Source: Shimia sp047124445 (GTDB lineage: Bacteria; Pseudomonadota; Alphaproteobacteria; Rhodobacterales; Rhodobacteraceae). Taken from it: 64,000 nt of DNA. This document shows positions 16,883-25,206 of this stretch, in pieces. Position numbers and translations under genes: made by a program. The DNA is taken from positions 3,782,001 to 3,846,000 of the forward strand of contig NZ_CP138921.1 of NCBI RefSeq assembly GCF_047124445.1, in the 5' to 3' direction. Positions within the stretch are counted from its first letter, which is position 1. Every line of letters begins with the position of its first letter. A model generated the notes under the pieces. That model did no database searches, was not told the DNA's origin, and was given only the letters and a program-made list of their open reading frames with translations.

Positions 16883-17386
16883 ATGCCGGCTGTGTCGTTT
16901 TCCCATATTGGCATCACCGTGCCCGATCTGGATCGGGCGGTTGAATTCTATACCAAAGCCTTTGATCTTTACCTGCTCATGCCACCTTCAGAGGTTTTGC
17001 AGGATAATAGTGCGATTGGCGAGATGTGTGACGACGTGTTCGGCGCAGGCTGGGGGCGGTTTCGGATTGCGCATCTGTCCACCGGAGATGGGGTGGGCAT
17101 TGAGCTATTTGAATTTCCCAAGACCGACGACAGCAAGCCGCCGTTTGATTATTGGAAGCCGGGGATTTTCCACTTTTGCCTGCAGGACAGCGATCTGGAG
17201 GAGCGAGTAAAACGCATTGAGGCGCTGGGCGGGAAGCAGCGGATGCAGCAGGTACGCTACTACTATCCAGATCAGAAACCATATCGCATGGTCTATTGCG
17301 AGGATCCGTTTGGAAATCTGGTGGAACTCTACAGTCATTCTTATGAGCTGACCTATTCCTCGGGTGCCTACGCCGACGATGCTTGA
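16883..17386 (+). CDS. VOC-superfamily (glyoxalase-like) protein
   Basis: 167 residues from the ATG at 16883 with GAGGAGA upstream. N-terminal FSHIGITVPDLDRAVEFYTKAF and later GIFHFCLQDSDLEERVKRIEALGG with CEDPFGNLVELYSHS: paired beta-alpha-beta-beta-beta modules, with His and Glu placed as metal ligands. Could be a lyase, dioxygenase or resistance-type protein; the substrate is unknown. Sits between rluC and a HAD phosphatase on the same strand. Confidence 0.85.
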   Translation: MPAVSFSHIGITVPDLDRAVEFYTKAFDLYLLMPPSEVLQDNSAIGEMCDDVFGAGWGRFRIAHLSTGDGVGIELFEFPKTDDSKPPFDYWKPGIFHFCLQDSDLEERVKRIEALGGKQRMQQVRYYYPDQKPYRMVYCEDPFGNLVELYSHSYELTYSSGAYADDA

Positions 17387-17438
17387 CCTCTGCGCGCGTC
17401 CGTGGTGAAGCAAGCGCCACAGAACGCGCGGAGGGCTT

Positions 17439-18116
17439 ATGCGGCTCAAACTGGTGATTTTTGACGTGGACGGCACGCTGGTGGACAGCCAGGGGCTGAT
17501 CATCGAGGCGATGAACTTTGCCTTTGAAGGGGAAGGGCTGGCGCCGCCAAGCCGCGAAGACACGCTGTCGATTGTGGGCCTGTCGCTGGACGTGGCGATG
17601 TTCAAGCTGTTGCCGGAGGCGGATGCGGCGCTGCGAGCGCGTTTGGTGGACGGCTATAAACAGGGATACATGCAGCGGCGCGCCGAGACAGGTGTGGCCC
17701 AGTCGTCGCCGTTCTTTTCTGGCGCGCGCGATGTGTTGGAACGGCTGCGGGCCCAGGACGATGTGTTGCTGGGCGTGGCCACAGGCAAGTCACGGCGCGG
17801 GCTCGACAAGTTGATTGATGGGCATGGCTTGCTGGGCATGTTTGTGACCACGCAAGTGGCCGATGACCATCCGTCCAAACCTCATCCGTCGATGATCACA
17901 ACAGCGCTGGCGGAAACCGGTGTGGATGCGCGCGACGCGGTGATGATTGGCGATACAAGTTACGACATGGAGATGGCCGCTGCTGCTGGCGTGGCTGGCA
18001 TTGGTGTGGGCTGGGGCTATCACGCGCGGGATGCGCTGGGCGCAGCTCACCGTATCGTTGAGGATTTTGCGGCGCTGGAAAACGCGCTGACACAGATTTG
18101 GGAGGTTCAGCCATGA
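17439..18116 (+). CDS. HAD-superfamily hydrolase (phosphoglycolate-phosphatase-like)
   Basis: 225 residues. Motif I FDVDGTLVDS with nucleophile Asp at residues 8-10, motif II with GVATGKSRRGL, a Lys region at DDHPSKPHPSM, and motif IV VMIGDTSYDMEMAAAAG. The helical cap lies between motifs I and II. Hydrolyses a phosphate monoester; Gph or beta-phosphoglucomutase-like activities are possible. Its stop overlaps the start of the ATP12-like gene (ATGA), a pairing I know from other Rhodobacterales. Confidence 0.9.
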   Translation: MRLKLVIFDVDGTLVDSQGLIIEAMNFAFEGEGLAPPSREDTLSIVGLSLDVAMFKLLPEADAALRARLVDGYKQGYMQRRAETGVAQSSPFFSGARDVLERLRAQDDVLLGVATGKSRRGLDKLIDGHGLLGMFVTTQVADDHPSKPHPSMITTALAETGVDARDAVMIGDTSYDMEMAAAAGVAGIGVGWGYHARDALGAAHRIVEDFAALENALTQIWEVQP

Positions 18117-18823
18117 GTGAATGGGCCAAGAAACGGTTTTGGAAAGAGACAACCTACGAAGCCACAGAAGGGGGCTACAAAGTGTTGTTGGACGGGCGCG
18201 GGGTAAAAACCCCGGCCAAGGCGCCGCTGGTTGTGCCCACCGAGGCGATGGCACAGGCTGTTGTCGCCGAATGGGATGCGCAGGACGAGAAAATCGATCC
18301 GACCAGCATGCCAGTCACCCGGTCTGTGAATGCGGCGATCGACAAGGTTGCGGTGCAGCATGGGGAAGTGGCGGATATGTTGGCGGAATACGGCGGCAGC
18401 GATTTGGTCTGTTACCGCGCCACCACTCCCGAAGAGTTGATCGCCCGTCAGTCGGCGGCCTGGGACCCGCTTCTGGACTGGGCGGCAGAGGCATTCGATG
18501 CCCGTCTGAAGCCTGTCGCTGGGGTGATGTTTGCGGCGCAGGATGCCGACGCGTTGAGCAAGCTCAGCGAGAAAACACACAGCTTCAACAACTTCGAGTT
18601 GGCTGCGTTCCATGATCTGGTGGGCATCTCCGGATCGCTGATCATCGGATTCGCCGCAACCTGTGATTTGCACCCGATCGAAACGCTTTGGGAACTCTCC
18701 CGAATCGACGAGCAATGGCAGGAAGATCAGTGGGGACGTGACGAGGACGCCGCTGAGGAAGCCGAGAAGAAAAGGCAAGCGTTTATGCACGCTTACGCCT
18801 TCTTCAAGCTGAGCAAAGACTGA
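18113..18823 (+). CDS. ATP12-family F1-ATPase assembly chaperone
   Basis: 236 residues. KRFWKETTYEATEGGYKVLLDGRGVKTPAKAPLVVPT is the classic N-terminal ATP12 pattern. It continues with EWDAQDEKIDPTSMPVTRSVNAAIDKV and ends in a helical part with GFAATCDLHPIETLWELSRIDEQWQ. Binds the ATPase alpha subunit during F1 assembly; typical of alphaproteobacteria and mitochondria. The ATG overlaps the HAD stop. Confidence 0.94.
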   Translation: MSEWAKKRFWKETTYEATEGGYKVLLDGRGVKTPAKAPLVVPTEAMAQAVVAEWDAQDEKIDPTSMPVTRSVNAAIDKVAVQHGEVADMLAEYGGSDLVCYRATTPEELIARQSAAWDPLLDWAAEAFDARLKPVAGVMFAAQDADALSKLSEKTHSFNNFELAAFHDLVGISGSLIIGFAATCDLHPIETLWELSRIDEQWQEDQWGRDEDAAEEAEKKRQAFMHAYAFFKLSKD

Positions 18824-18986
18824 GCGATTTGCATGTAAAACAAGGTCAAGAGGCTGATAGCGCAAGCATTGATAGTATTGCGTGATGGACCTCTTGACGT
18901 TTGGCGATGAATGCGACCAAACTGAACACCGATGTGAGGGGGGTGTAATCTCTGAACATCTACTTTCGGTCTAACATGACCAAAAA

Positions 18987-19004
18987 CCACCCGGGATAGG
19001 GTGG
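18987..19004 (+). promoter_or_regulatory. Leader hairpin just before aapJ
   Basis: CCACCC-GGGATA-GGGTGG sits 12 bp before the ribosome site GGAAGAGG of aapJ. It may stabilise the mRNA 5' end or affect translation. No confident -35/-10 pair was found in 18824-19023, although TTGACG occurs at 18895. Confidence 0.45.
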
Positions 19005-19023
19005 ACAACAGGAAGAGGTAAAA

Positions 19024-20040
19024 ATGAAAAAATCCGTAGTTTTCGGTGCACTGACAGTTGCTGGCCTGGCGGCCGGTGCAGCTGCTGCTGGCACGCTTGA
19101 CGATGTTAAAGCGCGCGGCAAGCTGAACTGTGGTGTGACCACCGGTCTGGTTGGCTTTGCTGCACCTGACGCAAACGGCGAATGGATGGGGTTCGACGTT
19201 GGCGTATGCCGTGCAGTGGCAGCCGCTGTACTGGGCGACCCGAAAGCGGTTGAGTTTGTTCCGACCACCGGTAAGACCCGCTTCACCGCGCTGGCTTCCG
19301 GCGAGATCGACATGCTGGCACGTAACACCACATGGACATTCTCCCGTGACGTAGACCTGAAGTTCACCTTTGTTGGCGTGAACTACTATGACGGTCAGGG
19401 CTTCATGGTTCCAAAAGAACTGGGTGTGTCCTCCGCGAAAGAACTGGACGGCGCGACCGTTTGTATCCAGACCGGTACCACCACCGAGCTGAACCTGGCG
19501 GACTTCTTCCGTTCCAACAACATCAGCTACGAGCCGGTGCCAATCGAAACCAACGCAGAAGCTCAGCAGCAGTATCTGGCAGGCGCATGTGACGTGTACA
19601 CCACCGACGCATCCGGTCTGGCGGCGACTCGTGCGACCTTCGAAGATCCATCTGCGCACGTTCTGCTGCCAGAGATCATCTCCAAAGAGCCTCTGGGCCC
19701 ACTGGTACGTCACGGCGACGACAACTGGGGTGACGTGGTTCGCTGGTCCCTGAACGCTCTGATCACTGCAGAAGAGCTGGGTGTGACCTCCGCAAACATC
19801 GGTGAGATGGCTGCAGGCACCAACAACCCAGAAGTTAACCGTCTGCTCGGCACCGAAGGCAACCTGGGCGAAATGCTCGGCCTGAGCGCTGACTGGGGCA
19901 AAAACGCCATCATGGCGGGCGGCAACTACGGTGAGCTTTTTGAAGGCAACATCGGTGAATCCACTCCGATCGGTCTGGCCCGTGGCCTGAACGCTCAGTG
20001 GACCGACGGCGGCCTGATCTACTCCCCGCCCTTCCGCTAA
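19024..20040 (+). CDS. aapJ: General L-amino-acid ABC transporter, periplasmic binding protein
   Basis: 338 residues with a signal peptide (MKKSVVFGALTVAGLAAGAAAAG). Mature start TLDDVKARGKLNCGVTTGLVGFAAPDANG, then GFDVGVCRAVAAAVLGD and ETNAEAQQQYLAGACDVYTTDASGLA, which match AapJ/BztA. Captures a broad range of L-amino acids. Codon use is strikingly regular (many AAA, CTG, GAA, CGT), as in highly expressed genes. A terminator-like hairpin follows, giving excess binding protein over the membrane parts. Confidence 0.96.
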   Translation: MKKSVVFGALTVAGLAAGAAAAGTLDDVKARGKLNCGVTTGLVGFAAPDANGEWMGFDVGVCRAVAAAVLGDPKAVEFVPTTGKTRFTALASGEIDMLARNTTWTFSRDVDLKFTFVGVNYYDGQGFMVPKELGVSSAKELDGATVCIQTGTTTELNLADFFRSNNISYEPVPIETNAEAQQQYLAGACDVYTTDASGLAATRATFEDPSAHVLLPEIISKEPLGPLVRHGDDNWGDVVRWSLNALITAEELGVTSANIGEMAAGTNNPEVNRLLGTEGNLGEMLGLSADWGKNAIMAGGNYGELFEGNIGESTPIGLARGLNAQWTDGGLIYSPPFR

Positions 20041-20051
20041 ACACATCACGG

Positions 20052-20080
20052 AAAGGGCGCGGTTCATACCGCGCCCTTTT
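20052..20080 (+). terminator. Attenuating terminator between aapJ and aapQ
   Basis: A 12-bp perfect stem AAAGGGCGCGGT / ACCGCGCCCTTT with a TCAT loop, followed by T and TCGC. Partial read-through would feed aapQMP. Confidence 0.85.
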
Positions 20081-20162
20081 CGCATTGAAGACCCACAACA
20101 ATAATCGGCCACGGCGCAACGACGCCAAAAAATAACCGGCCGACGAACGGGGAAGATCCTAT

Positions 20163-21395
20163 ATGACCACTCTGACCGACCCTCCCAAGGAGTCGTTCCG
20201 GCTGTCTATGCTGATCAACGATACGCGCTATCGCTCGTTGACGTTCCAAGCAATTGCAGCCGTCGCTCTGGCGCTGGCGATTTGGTATCTGGGCAACAAC
20301 CTTATCCAGAACCTTCGGGCCGCCGGCCTCAATATTTCGTTGAACTTCATGTCTGATCCAGCCGGATATGACATCAACCAACGACTGATCGAATATGATA
20401 GCCAATCGTCCCACGCGCGGGCCGCGCTTGTTGGGATTCTGAACACACTTCTGGTGGCGTTCCTGGCTTGTATCACCGCAACAATTTTCGGCGTCGTCGC
20501 TGGCGTGTTACGCCTCTCCAACAACTGGCTCGTGTCCAAGGTGATGGCGTTTTATGTGGAAATCTTCCGCAACATTCCTGTGTTGATCTGGATTCTGATC
20601 ATCTACACGATCATGACAGCCGTGATGCCGGGACCTCGGGAGTTCCGTGGCGATAACGCGACCTCCAGCATGGTGCTGGATCTTTTTGCCTTCACCAACC
20701 GTGGGATCTATGTCCCGATGCCATTCTTTGAGAATGGCCTTTTTGGCAATGCCACGTTGAACTGGGTGCTGGTGCTGTTGGTGGCCTGTGGGTCCTGGTA
20801 CGCCGCGCGTACTGTGAACCACCGCGCAACGAACATTCAGGCGGACACCGGTGTGCGTCCAAAGACCCTTTGGATCAATCTGGCGATCTGGCTGGTGCCG
20901 TTCATCGCGCTGATGTTCATCATGGGGCTGACCTGGGAAGTGCCGGCGCTGAAAGGCTTCAACTTCAAAGGTGGTATCAAAATTGGTGGTCCGCTGATCG
21001 CACTGTGGTTCGCGCTGTCGATCTACACCGGTGCCTTTATCGCAGAGAACGTCCGGGCCGGTATTCAAGCTGTCTCCAAGGGACAGACCGAGGCCGCGGC
21101 AGCGTTGGGTCTGCGTGCAAACCGCGTAATGAACCTCGTGATCCTGCCACAGGCGCTGCGTGTGATCATTCCGCCATTGATCTCCAACTATCTGAATATC
21201 ACCAAGAACACCTCTTTGGCCATTCTGGTTGGCTATGCCGACATCACCGCGACTTTGGGGGGCATCACGCTCAACCAAACCGGCCGCGCGATTGAGTGTG
21301 TGCTCTTGATGATGCTGTTCTATCTCTCGGCGTCGCTGCTGATTTCGATGGTGATGAACATCTACAACTCTTCTGTGAAACTTAAGGAGCGCTGA
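20163..21395 (+). CDS. aapQ: General L-amino-acid ABC transporter permease AapQ
   Basis: 410 residues, long for a polar amino-acid permease, as expected for AapQ/BztB. N-terminal cytoplasmic part, first membrane helix near 25-45, large periplasmic insert (DPAGYDINQRLIEYDSQSSHARA), several further membrane helices and the EAA loop EAAAALGLRANRVMNLVILPQAL that docks the ATPase. Lies between the aapJ attenuator and aapM, with 2 bp between stop and next start. Confidence 0.95.
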   Translation: MTTLTDPPKESFRLSMLINDTRYRSLTFQAIAAVALALAIWYLGNNLIQNLRAAGLNISLNFMSDPAGYDINQRLIEYDSQSSHARAALVGILNTLLVAFLACITATIFGVVAGVLRLSNNWLVSKVMAFYVEIFRNIPVLIWILIIYTIMTAVMPGPREFRGDNATSSMVLDLFAFTNRGIYVPMPFFENGLFGNATLNWVLVLLVACGSWYAARTVNHRATNIQADTGVRPKTLWINLAIWLVPFIALMFIMGLTWEVPALKGFNFKGGIKIGGPLIALWFALSIYTGAFIAENVRAGIQAVSKGQTEAAAALGLRANRVMNLVILPQALRVIIPPLISNYLNITKNTSLAILVGYADITATLGGITLNQTGRAIECVLLMMLFYLSASLLISMVMNIYNSSVKLKER

Positions 21396-21397
21396 GT

Positions 21398-22693
21398 ATG
21401 TCTGACTCTCAAAACAACTCTGTCGCTTTTGTTGCCACAGAAGTGATACCAGAAAGCCCGCCGCCTGCGCGCGAAACGGGTGTGGTCAAGTGGCTGCGGG
21501 AGAACCTGTTCTCCAGCGTGACCAATGGTGTTCTGACTGTTGTGGCGCTGTACCTGATTTTTCAGGTGCTGGCTGCGATTTTGCCTTGGATCTTCAACGG
21601 CATCTGGACAACCAACTCTTTGGCCGAATGTCGCGAAATCTTGCAGGGTAAAACAGGGGCATGTTTCTCGGTTCTGACCGAGCGTTGGCACCAGTTGATT
21701 TATGGCTTCAAGTATCCACAAGAGGAATACTGGCGTCCGAATCTGGCCTTCCTGCTGATGCTGGTGGCGATTGCGCCGGTGCTGTTCTTTGATCTGCCGC
21801 GCAAGCTGTTGATCTTCACTGCGCTGTACCCGTTTGTGGCCTTCTGGCTGATCTGGGGGGGCACCATTCTTGCGCCTCTGGTTGCGCTGGTGGGCTTTGT
21901 TGTAGCCGGTGTGTTCTTCCAGGTCTTTGGTCGCAGCAGCTTTGCTCTGGGCTTCTTCGGGGGCATTGTGCTCGCGTTGCTTGTCTGGGCGTTGGGTGGT
22001 TACCTGATCCCTGAGGGCGCGTCTGAAAATGCTATGCTGCTTGCGGTACCTTCCCGCGATCTGGGTGGCTTCATGCTGAACCTGATGCTGGGTGTGACCT
22101 GTGTGTCGCTGTCTATTCCGTTGGGCATTGCACTCGCGTTGGGCCGTCAGTCTGACATGCCGCTGATCAAGGGCATCTGTGTGGTCTTCATCGAGTTTAT
22201 CCGTGGGGTGCCGCTGATCACGCTGCTGTTTGTGGCGTCGGTGATGCTGGCATACTTCTTCCCGCCGGAAAGCACAGTCGACCTGTTCCTGCGTGTGGTG
22301 ATCATGATCACCATGTTCTCCGCAGCCTATATTGCTGAGGTGATCCGTGGGGGCCTGGCCGCCTTGCCGAAAGGACAATATGAAGCCGCAGACAGCCTTG
22401 GCCTGGACTATCCACAAGCCATGCGCCTGATCATCCTGCCGCAAGCGTTGAAGATTTCGATCCCCGGTATCGTGAACGTGGCCGTGGGCCTGTTCAAAGA
22501 CACCACGCTGGTATCGGTGATCTCGATGTTTGACCTGGTGGGTATGATCCGTGGGCCAATCCTCGCCTCCACCGAGTGGAACGGCGTGTATTGGGAGCTC
22601 TTCGGGTTTGCCGCGCTTCTGTTCTTCGTCGTCTGCTACGGCATCTCTCAATATTCCCAGTGGCTTGAGCGCAAGCTGCACAAAGGCCACTAA
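21398..22693 (+). CDS. aapM: General L-amino-acid ABC transporter permease AapM
   Basis: 431 residues. Acidic N-terminus, about eight hydrophobic segments, and the permease core RGVPLITLLFVASVMLAYF followed by EAADSLGLDYPQAMRLIILPQAL (EAA loop). Forms the heteromeric channel with AapQ. 15 bp before aapP with AAGGAG between. Confidence 0.95.
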   Translation: MSDSQNNSVAFVATEVIPESPPPARETGVVKWLRENLFSSVTNGVLTVVALYLIFQVLAAILPWIFNGIWTTNSLAECREILQGKTGACFSVLTERWHQLIYGFKYPQEEYWRPNLAFLLMLVAIAPVLFFDLPRKLLIFTALYPFVAFWLIWGGTILAPLVALVGFVVAGVFFQVFGRSSFALGFFGGIVLALLVWALGGYLIPEGASENAMLLAVPSRDLGGFMLNLMLGVTCVSLSIPLGIALALGRQSDMPLIKGICVVFIEFIRGVPLITLLFVASVMLAYFFPPESTVDLFLRVVIMITMFSAAYIAEVIRGGLAALPKGQYEAADSLGLDYPQAMRLIILPQALKISIPGIVNVAVGLFKDTTLVSVISMFDLVGMIRGPILASTEWNGVYWELFGFAALLFFVVCYGISQYSQWLERKLHKGH

Positions 22694-22708
22694 GAAGGAG
22701 TTCACAAT

Positions 22709-23500
22709 ATGTCTGAACTTATGTCTGATCGCGAAATCGACCGCTCCAAGATGCATGTGGGCAGCGAAGTCGCCATTCAAATCTCCAACATGAACAAGTG
22801 GTACGGGTCTTTCCACGTGCTGCGCGACATCAACCTGACCGTCAACGAAGGTGAGCGGATCGTGATTGCGGGGCCATCCGGCTCCGGTAAATCGACCCTG
22901 ATCCGCTGCATCAACCGTTTGGAAGAGCACCAGTCGGGCGACATCATCGTGGATGGAACAGAGCTGTCCAACGACCTCAAGAACATCGACAAGATCCGCT
23001 CCGAGGTTGGCATGTGCTTCCAGCACTTCAACCTGTTCCCGCATCTGACGATCCTTGAGAACTGTACGCTGGCGCCGATCTGGGTGCGTAAAACGCCCAA
23101 GAAAGAAGCCGAAGAGATCGCGATGCACTTCCTTGAGAAGGTGAAAATCCCGGATCAGGCTCTGAAGTATCCGGGCCAGCTTTCCGGTGGTCAGCAGCAG
23201 CGTGTGGCGATTGCCCGTTCGCTTTGCATGAAGCCGCGCATCATGCTGTTTGACGAACCTACCTCGGCGCTTGACCCGGAGATGATCAAAGAGGTGCTCG
23301 ACACCATGATCGAACTGGCGGAAGAAGGCATGACCATGCTTTGCGTGACGCACGAGATGGGCTTTGCCCGTCAGGTGGCGAACCGCGTGATCTTCATGGA
23401 CCAGGGTCAGATCGTGGAGCAGAACGAGCCGGAAGAGTTCTTCAACAATCCGAAGAGCGAACGGACCCAGTTGTTCCTGAGCCAGATTCTGGGTCACTGA
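22709..23500 (+). CDS. aapP: General L-amino-acid ABC transporter ATP-binding protein
   Basis: 263 residues. Walker A AGPSGSGKSTLIR near residue 54, Q-loop in GMCFQHFNLFPHLT, signature LSGGQQQRVAIARSL near 155, Walker B IMLFDEPTSALDPE and the switch His in CVTHEMGFA. An N-terminal extension (SELMSDREIDRSKMHVGSEV) precedes the nucleotide-binding domain, as in other AapP/BztD. Ends the operon. Confidence 0.96.
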   Translation: MSELMSDREIDRSKMHVGSEVAIQISNMNKWYGSFHVLRDINLTVNEGERIVIAGPSGSGKSTLIRCINRLEEHQSGDIIVDGTELSNDLKNIDKIRSEVGMCFQHFNLFPHLTILENCTLAPIWVRKTPKKEAEEIAMHFLEKVKIPDQALKYPGQLSGGQQQRVAIARSLCMKPRIMLFDEPTSALDPEMIKEVLDTMIELAEEGMTMLCVTHEMGFARQVANRVIFMDQGQIVEQNEPEEFFNNPKSERTQLFLSQILGH

Positions 23501-23521
23501 TCCCGAATACAGATCAAAAAG

Positions 23522-23547
23522 AAGGCCGGGCATTTGCCCGGCCTTTT
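23522..23547. terminator. Bidirectional terminator aapP / DUF411 gene
   Basis: Perfect 10-bp stem AAGGCCGGGC / GCCCGGCCTT with loop ATTT. A run of A upstream and T downstream lets it serve both converging transcripts. Confidence 0.92.
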
Positions 23548-23551
23548 GCGT

Positions 23552-24001
23552 TTAGCTATGGCTTTCAAACACTTCCGTGCGGCCATCCGGGTGGATCAGC
23601 AGGGTGTCATAGGGCTCCACCTCACCGCCCATTTCCATGCCGGGAGAGCCCATGGGCATGCCGGGAACCGTGATGCCGCGGGCACTGGGGCGTTCGGTCA
23701 GAAGGCGGCGGATGTCGGAAGCGGGCACGTGGCCTTCGACCAGATAGCCGTCGATCAAGCCTGTGTGGCAGGAGGAGGTCTCGTCCGTTAGGCCCAGGCG
23801 GGCTTTGATGTTCCAGAGCTGTTCATCCGGAATGGCGTGGCTTTCTACAAGGAACCCTTCGGCGCGCAGGTGCTCTTCCCAAGCGCCGCAGCAGCCGCAG
23901 GTGGGAGATTTCACAACCTTAATGGTGGGGGTGTCGGCCATGGCGGGCAGACTGGCGAGAGGCAGGCTGGCGGCGGCCAGCAGAAAGGCGCGGCGGTGCA
24001 T
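23552..24001 (-). CDS. DUF411 periplasmic metal (copper)-binding protein
   Basis: 149 residues from the ATG at 24001, with AAGGAGC upstream. The signal sequence HRRAFLLAAASLPLASLPAMA has a Tat-like twin arginine and a likely cut after Ala22. The mature protein has the thioredoxin-like DUF411 motif SPTCGCCGAWEEHL with Cys35, Cys37 and Cys38, another Cys in SSCHTG, and a Met-rich stretch PGMPMGSPGMEMGG. Cys and Met clusters suggest Cu(I) binding. Usually linked to copper tolerance; no copper ATPase is near. Confidence 0.9.
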   Translation of the reverse strand: MHRRAFLLAAASLPLASLPAMADTPTIKVVKSPTCGCCGAWEEHLRAEGFLVESHAIPDEQLWNIKARLGLTDETSSCHTGLIDGYLVEGHVPASDIRRLLTERPSARGITVPGMPMGSPGMEMGGEVEPYDTLLIHPDGRTEVFESHS

Positions 24002-24067
24002 GAGAGGCTCCTTGAATGCTGTTGTTGGACAGATAGGCAGCAGCAAGCGGTGCTGCAATGCGCTGGA

Positions 24068-24583
24068 TCAAGTGGCGTTTGTTTGAGTGGCGATGATCTC
24101 GCGCGGGATTGCGAAGTCCACAATGGTGCCTTGGGAGAATTGAACCTCTGCCCAGTTCGCAACGTCAAAGTGGATCACAGTTGTGGCGCAGGTTGGGTAG
24201 TCGGAGAACCGCGGGTGGGTGGCCGGTTTCTTGGACAACATTTCAGCGAAATAGGCGATACCCGGATTGTGACCAAGCATCAGGATGGTGTCGGCCTGTG
24301 CGGTTTGCAGGACACGCAACATGACGTCTGCACCTGCGTGATAGAGGGCATCCTCGTAGCGGGTTTTGGCCGCAGTGATGCCTAGTCGGGCATAGGTCTC
24401 GCGGGTGCGCTCTGCGGTGGAACAGAGCAGTTCGTCGGGCAGGTAGGTTTTGTCTTTGAGCCACTTGCCCATAGCCGCGGCGGAGGTGCGGCCGCGTGCG
24501 TTGAGGGGGCGGGCGTGGTCCGGTTGCAAAAAGTCGTCCCAGCTTGATTTGGCATGACGCATCAGGATCAGGGTGCGGCTCAT
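24068..24583 (-). CDS. SixA-type histidine phosphatase
   Basis: 171 residues. The phosphohistidine motif LMRHAKSSW lies at residues 6-14 (catalytic His near 10), with a second conserved His in LMLGHNPGIAYFAEML. SixA proteins remove phosphate from phosphohistidine proteins such as HPt domains or the nitrogen PTS. Its ATG overlaps the stop of the upstream ferredoxin-like gene, so it is the last gene of a three-gene coupled operon. Confidence 0.88.
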   Translation of the reverse strand: MSRTLILMRHAKSSWDDFLQPDHARPLNARGRTSAAAMGKWLKDKTYLPDELLCSTAERTRETYARLGITAAKTRYEDALYHAGADVMLRVLQTAQADTILMLGHNPGIAYFAEMLSKKPATHPRFSDYPTCATTVIHFDVANWAEVQFSQGTIVDFAIPREIIATQTNAT

Positions 24584-25206
24584 GGATGAAAGGACCTCAT
24601 ATGCAATGCGGATTGGGCGTCTGTACGTTTGGCTTTGCCTGAGTGTGGACAGGCGCGGCGGGCAATGCAACCGCGGGACATGCAGTCGGAGCCATCCTTG
24701 GTGTCCAGGAAAGCGTGGCAGGCGGCGATATTGTATCCGGAGTCTGCGCTGAGGGCGTCCACCGGACAGGCCGTGGTGCATGGGGCGTCACAGGTGAGGC
24801 AGGGAGATTGTGTACCCTGTTGAGGTATTGGAATTTCTGTCGGCAAGATCAGCGCGCCGCGTAGAGAAATCATCAGGCCCACTTCGGGGTGCGCCATCAT
24901 GCCAACGGGGCTTTGGTAGAACCGTCCGCTGTCCAAGGCCCAGCGGATGAATGGTGGGTAGGGTGGGCCGTCGGAGGGGAATTGGCATGTTCCGTCAAAG
25001 GTTTGGGCGAGGTCTCCAACGACGCGTTTGGACCACCGGTCGACGGGGTGCTTATTGCCGTCCAGAAATTCCGGCGACGCGCTGAACGCGGCCCAGAAAT
25101 CCGGGCCGGTGCCAAAGAGCACAATGGTTTTGCCGTCCTCACGCAGCGCGCCCATGGTGATCAGGCCCGCGTTTGCGGCGGCGGTTTGAATGGCATTCAG
25201 CGTCAT
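24580..25206 (-). CDS. 4Fe-4S ferredoxin-type protein
   Basis: 208 residues from the ATG at 25206, which overlaps the stop of the upstream gene (ATGA). The N-terminal 120 residues form an unassigned alpha/beta domain (TIVLFGTGPDFWAAFSASPEF). The C-terminal part holds CLTCDAPCTTACPVDAL and then CMSRGCIARRACPHSG, enough cysteines for two clusters, although the second motif is irregular. The layout recalls the C-terminal half of epoxyqueuosine reductase (QueG) without its cobalamin domain. Probably an electron carrier; partner unknown, perhaps the coupled desaturase. Confidence 0.82.
   Translation of the reverse strand: MTLNAIQTAAANAGLITMGALREDGKTIVLFGTGPDFWAAFSASPEFLDGNKHPVDRWSKRVVGDLAQTFDGTCQFPSDGPPYPPFIRWALDSGRFYQSPVGMMAHPEVGLMISLRGALILPTEIPIPQQGTQSPCLTCDAPCTTACPVDALSADSGYNIAACHAFLDTKDGSDCMSRGCIARRACPHSGKAKRTDAQSALHMRSFHP

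Noticed and set aside
21362..23533. A 723-codon open frame on the minus strand
   Set aside because: It is antisense to aapQ-aapM-aapP, whose products have all expected motifs. The predicted protein is a low-complexity His/Gln/Arg-rich reading typical of the antisense of GC-biased genes.
24580..25206. QueG epoxyqueuosine reductase
   Set aside because: Has cysteine clusters of similar type but lacks the cobalamin-binding domain and is too short.
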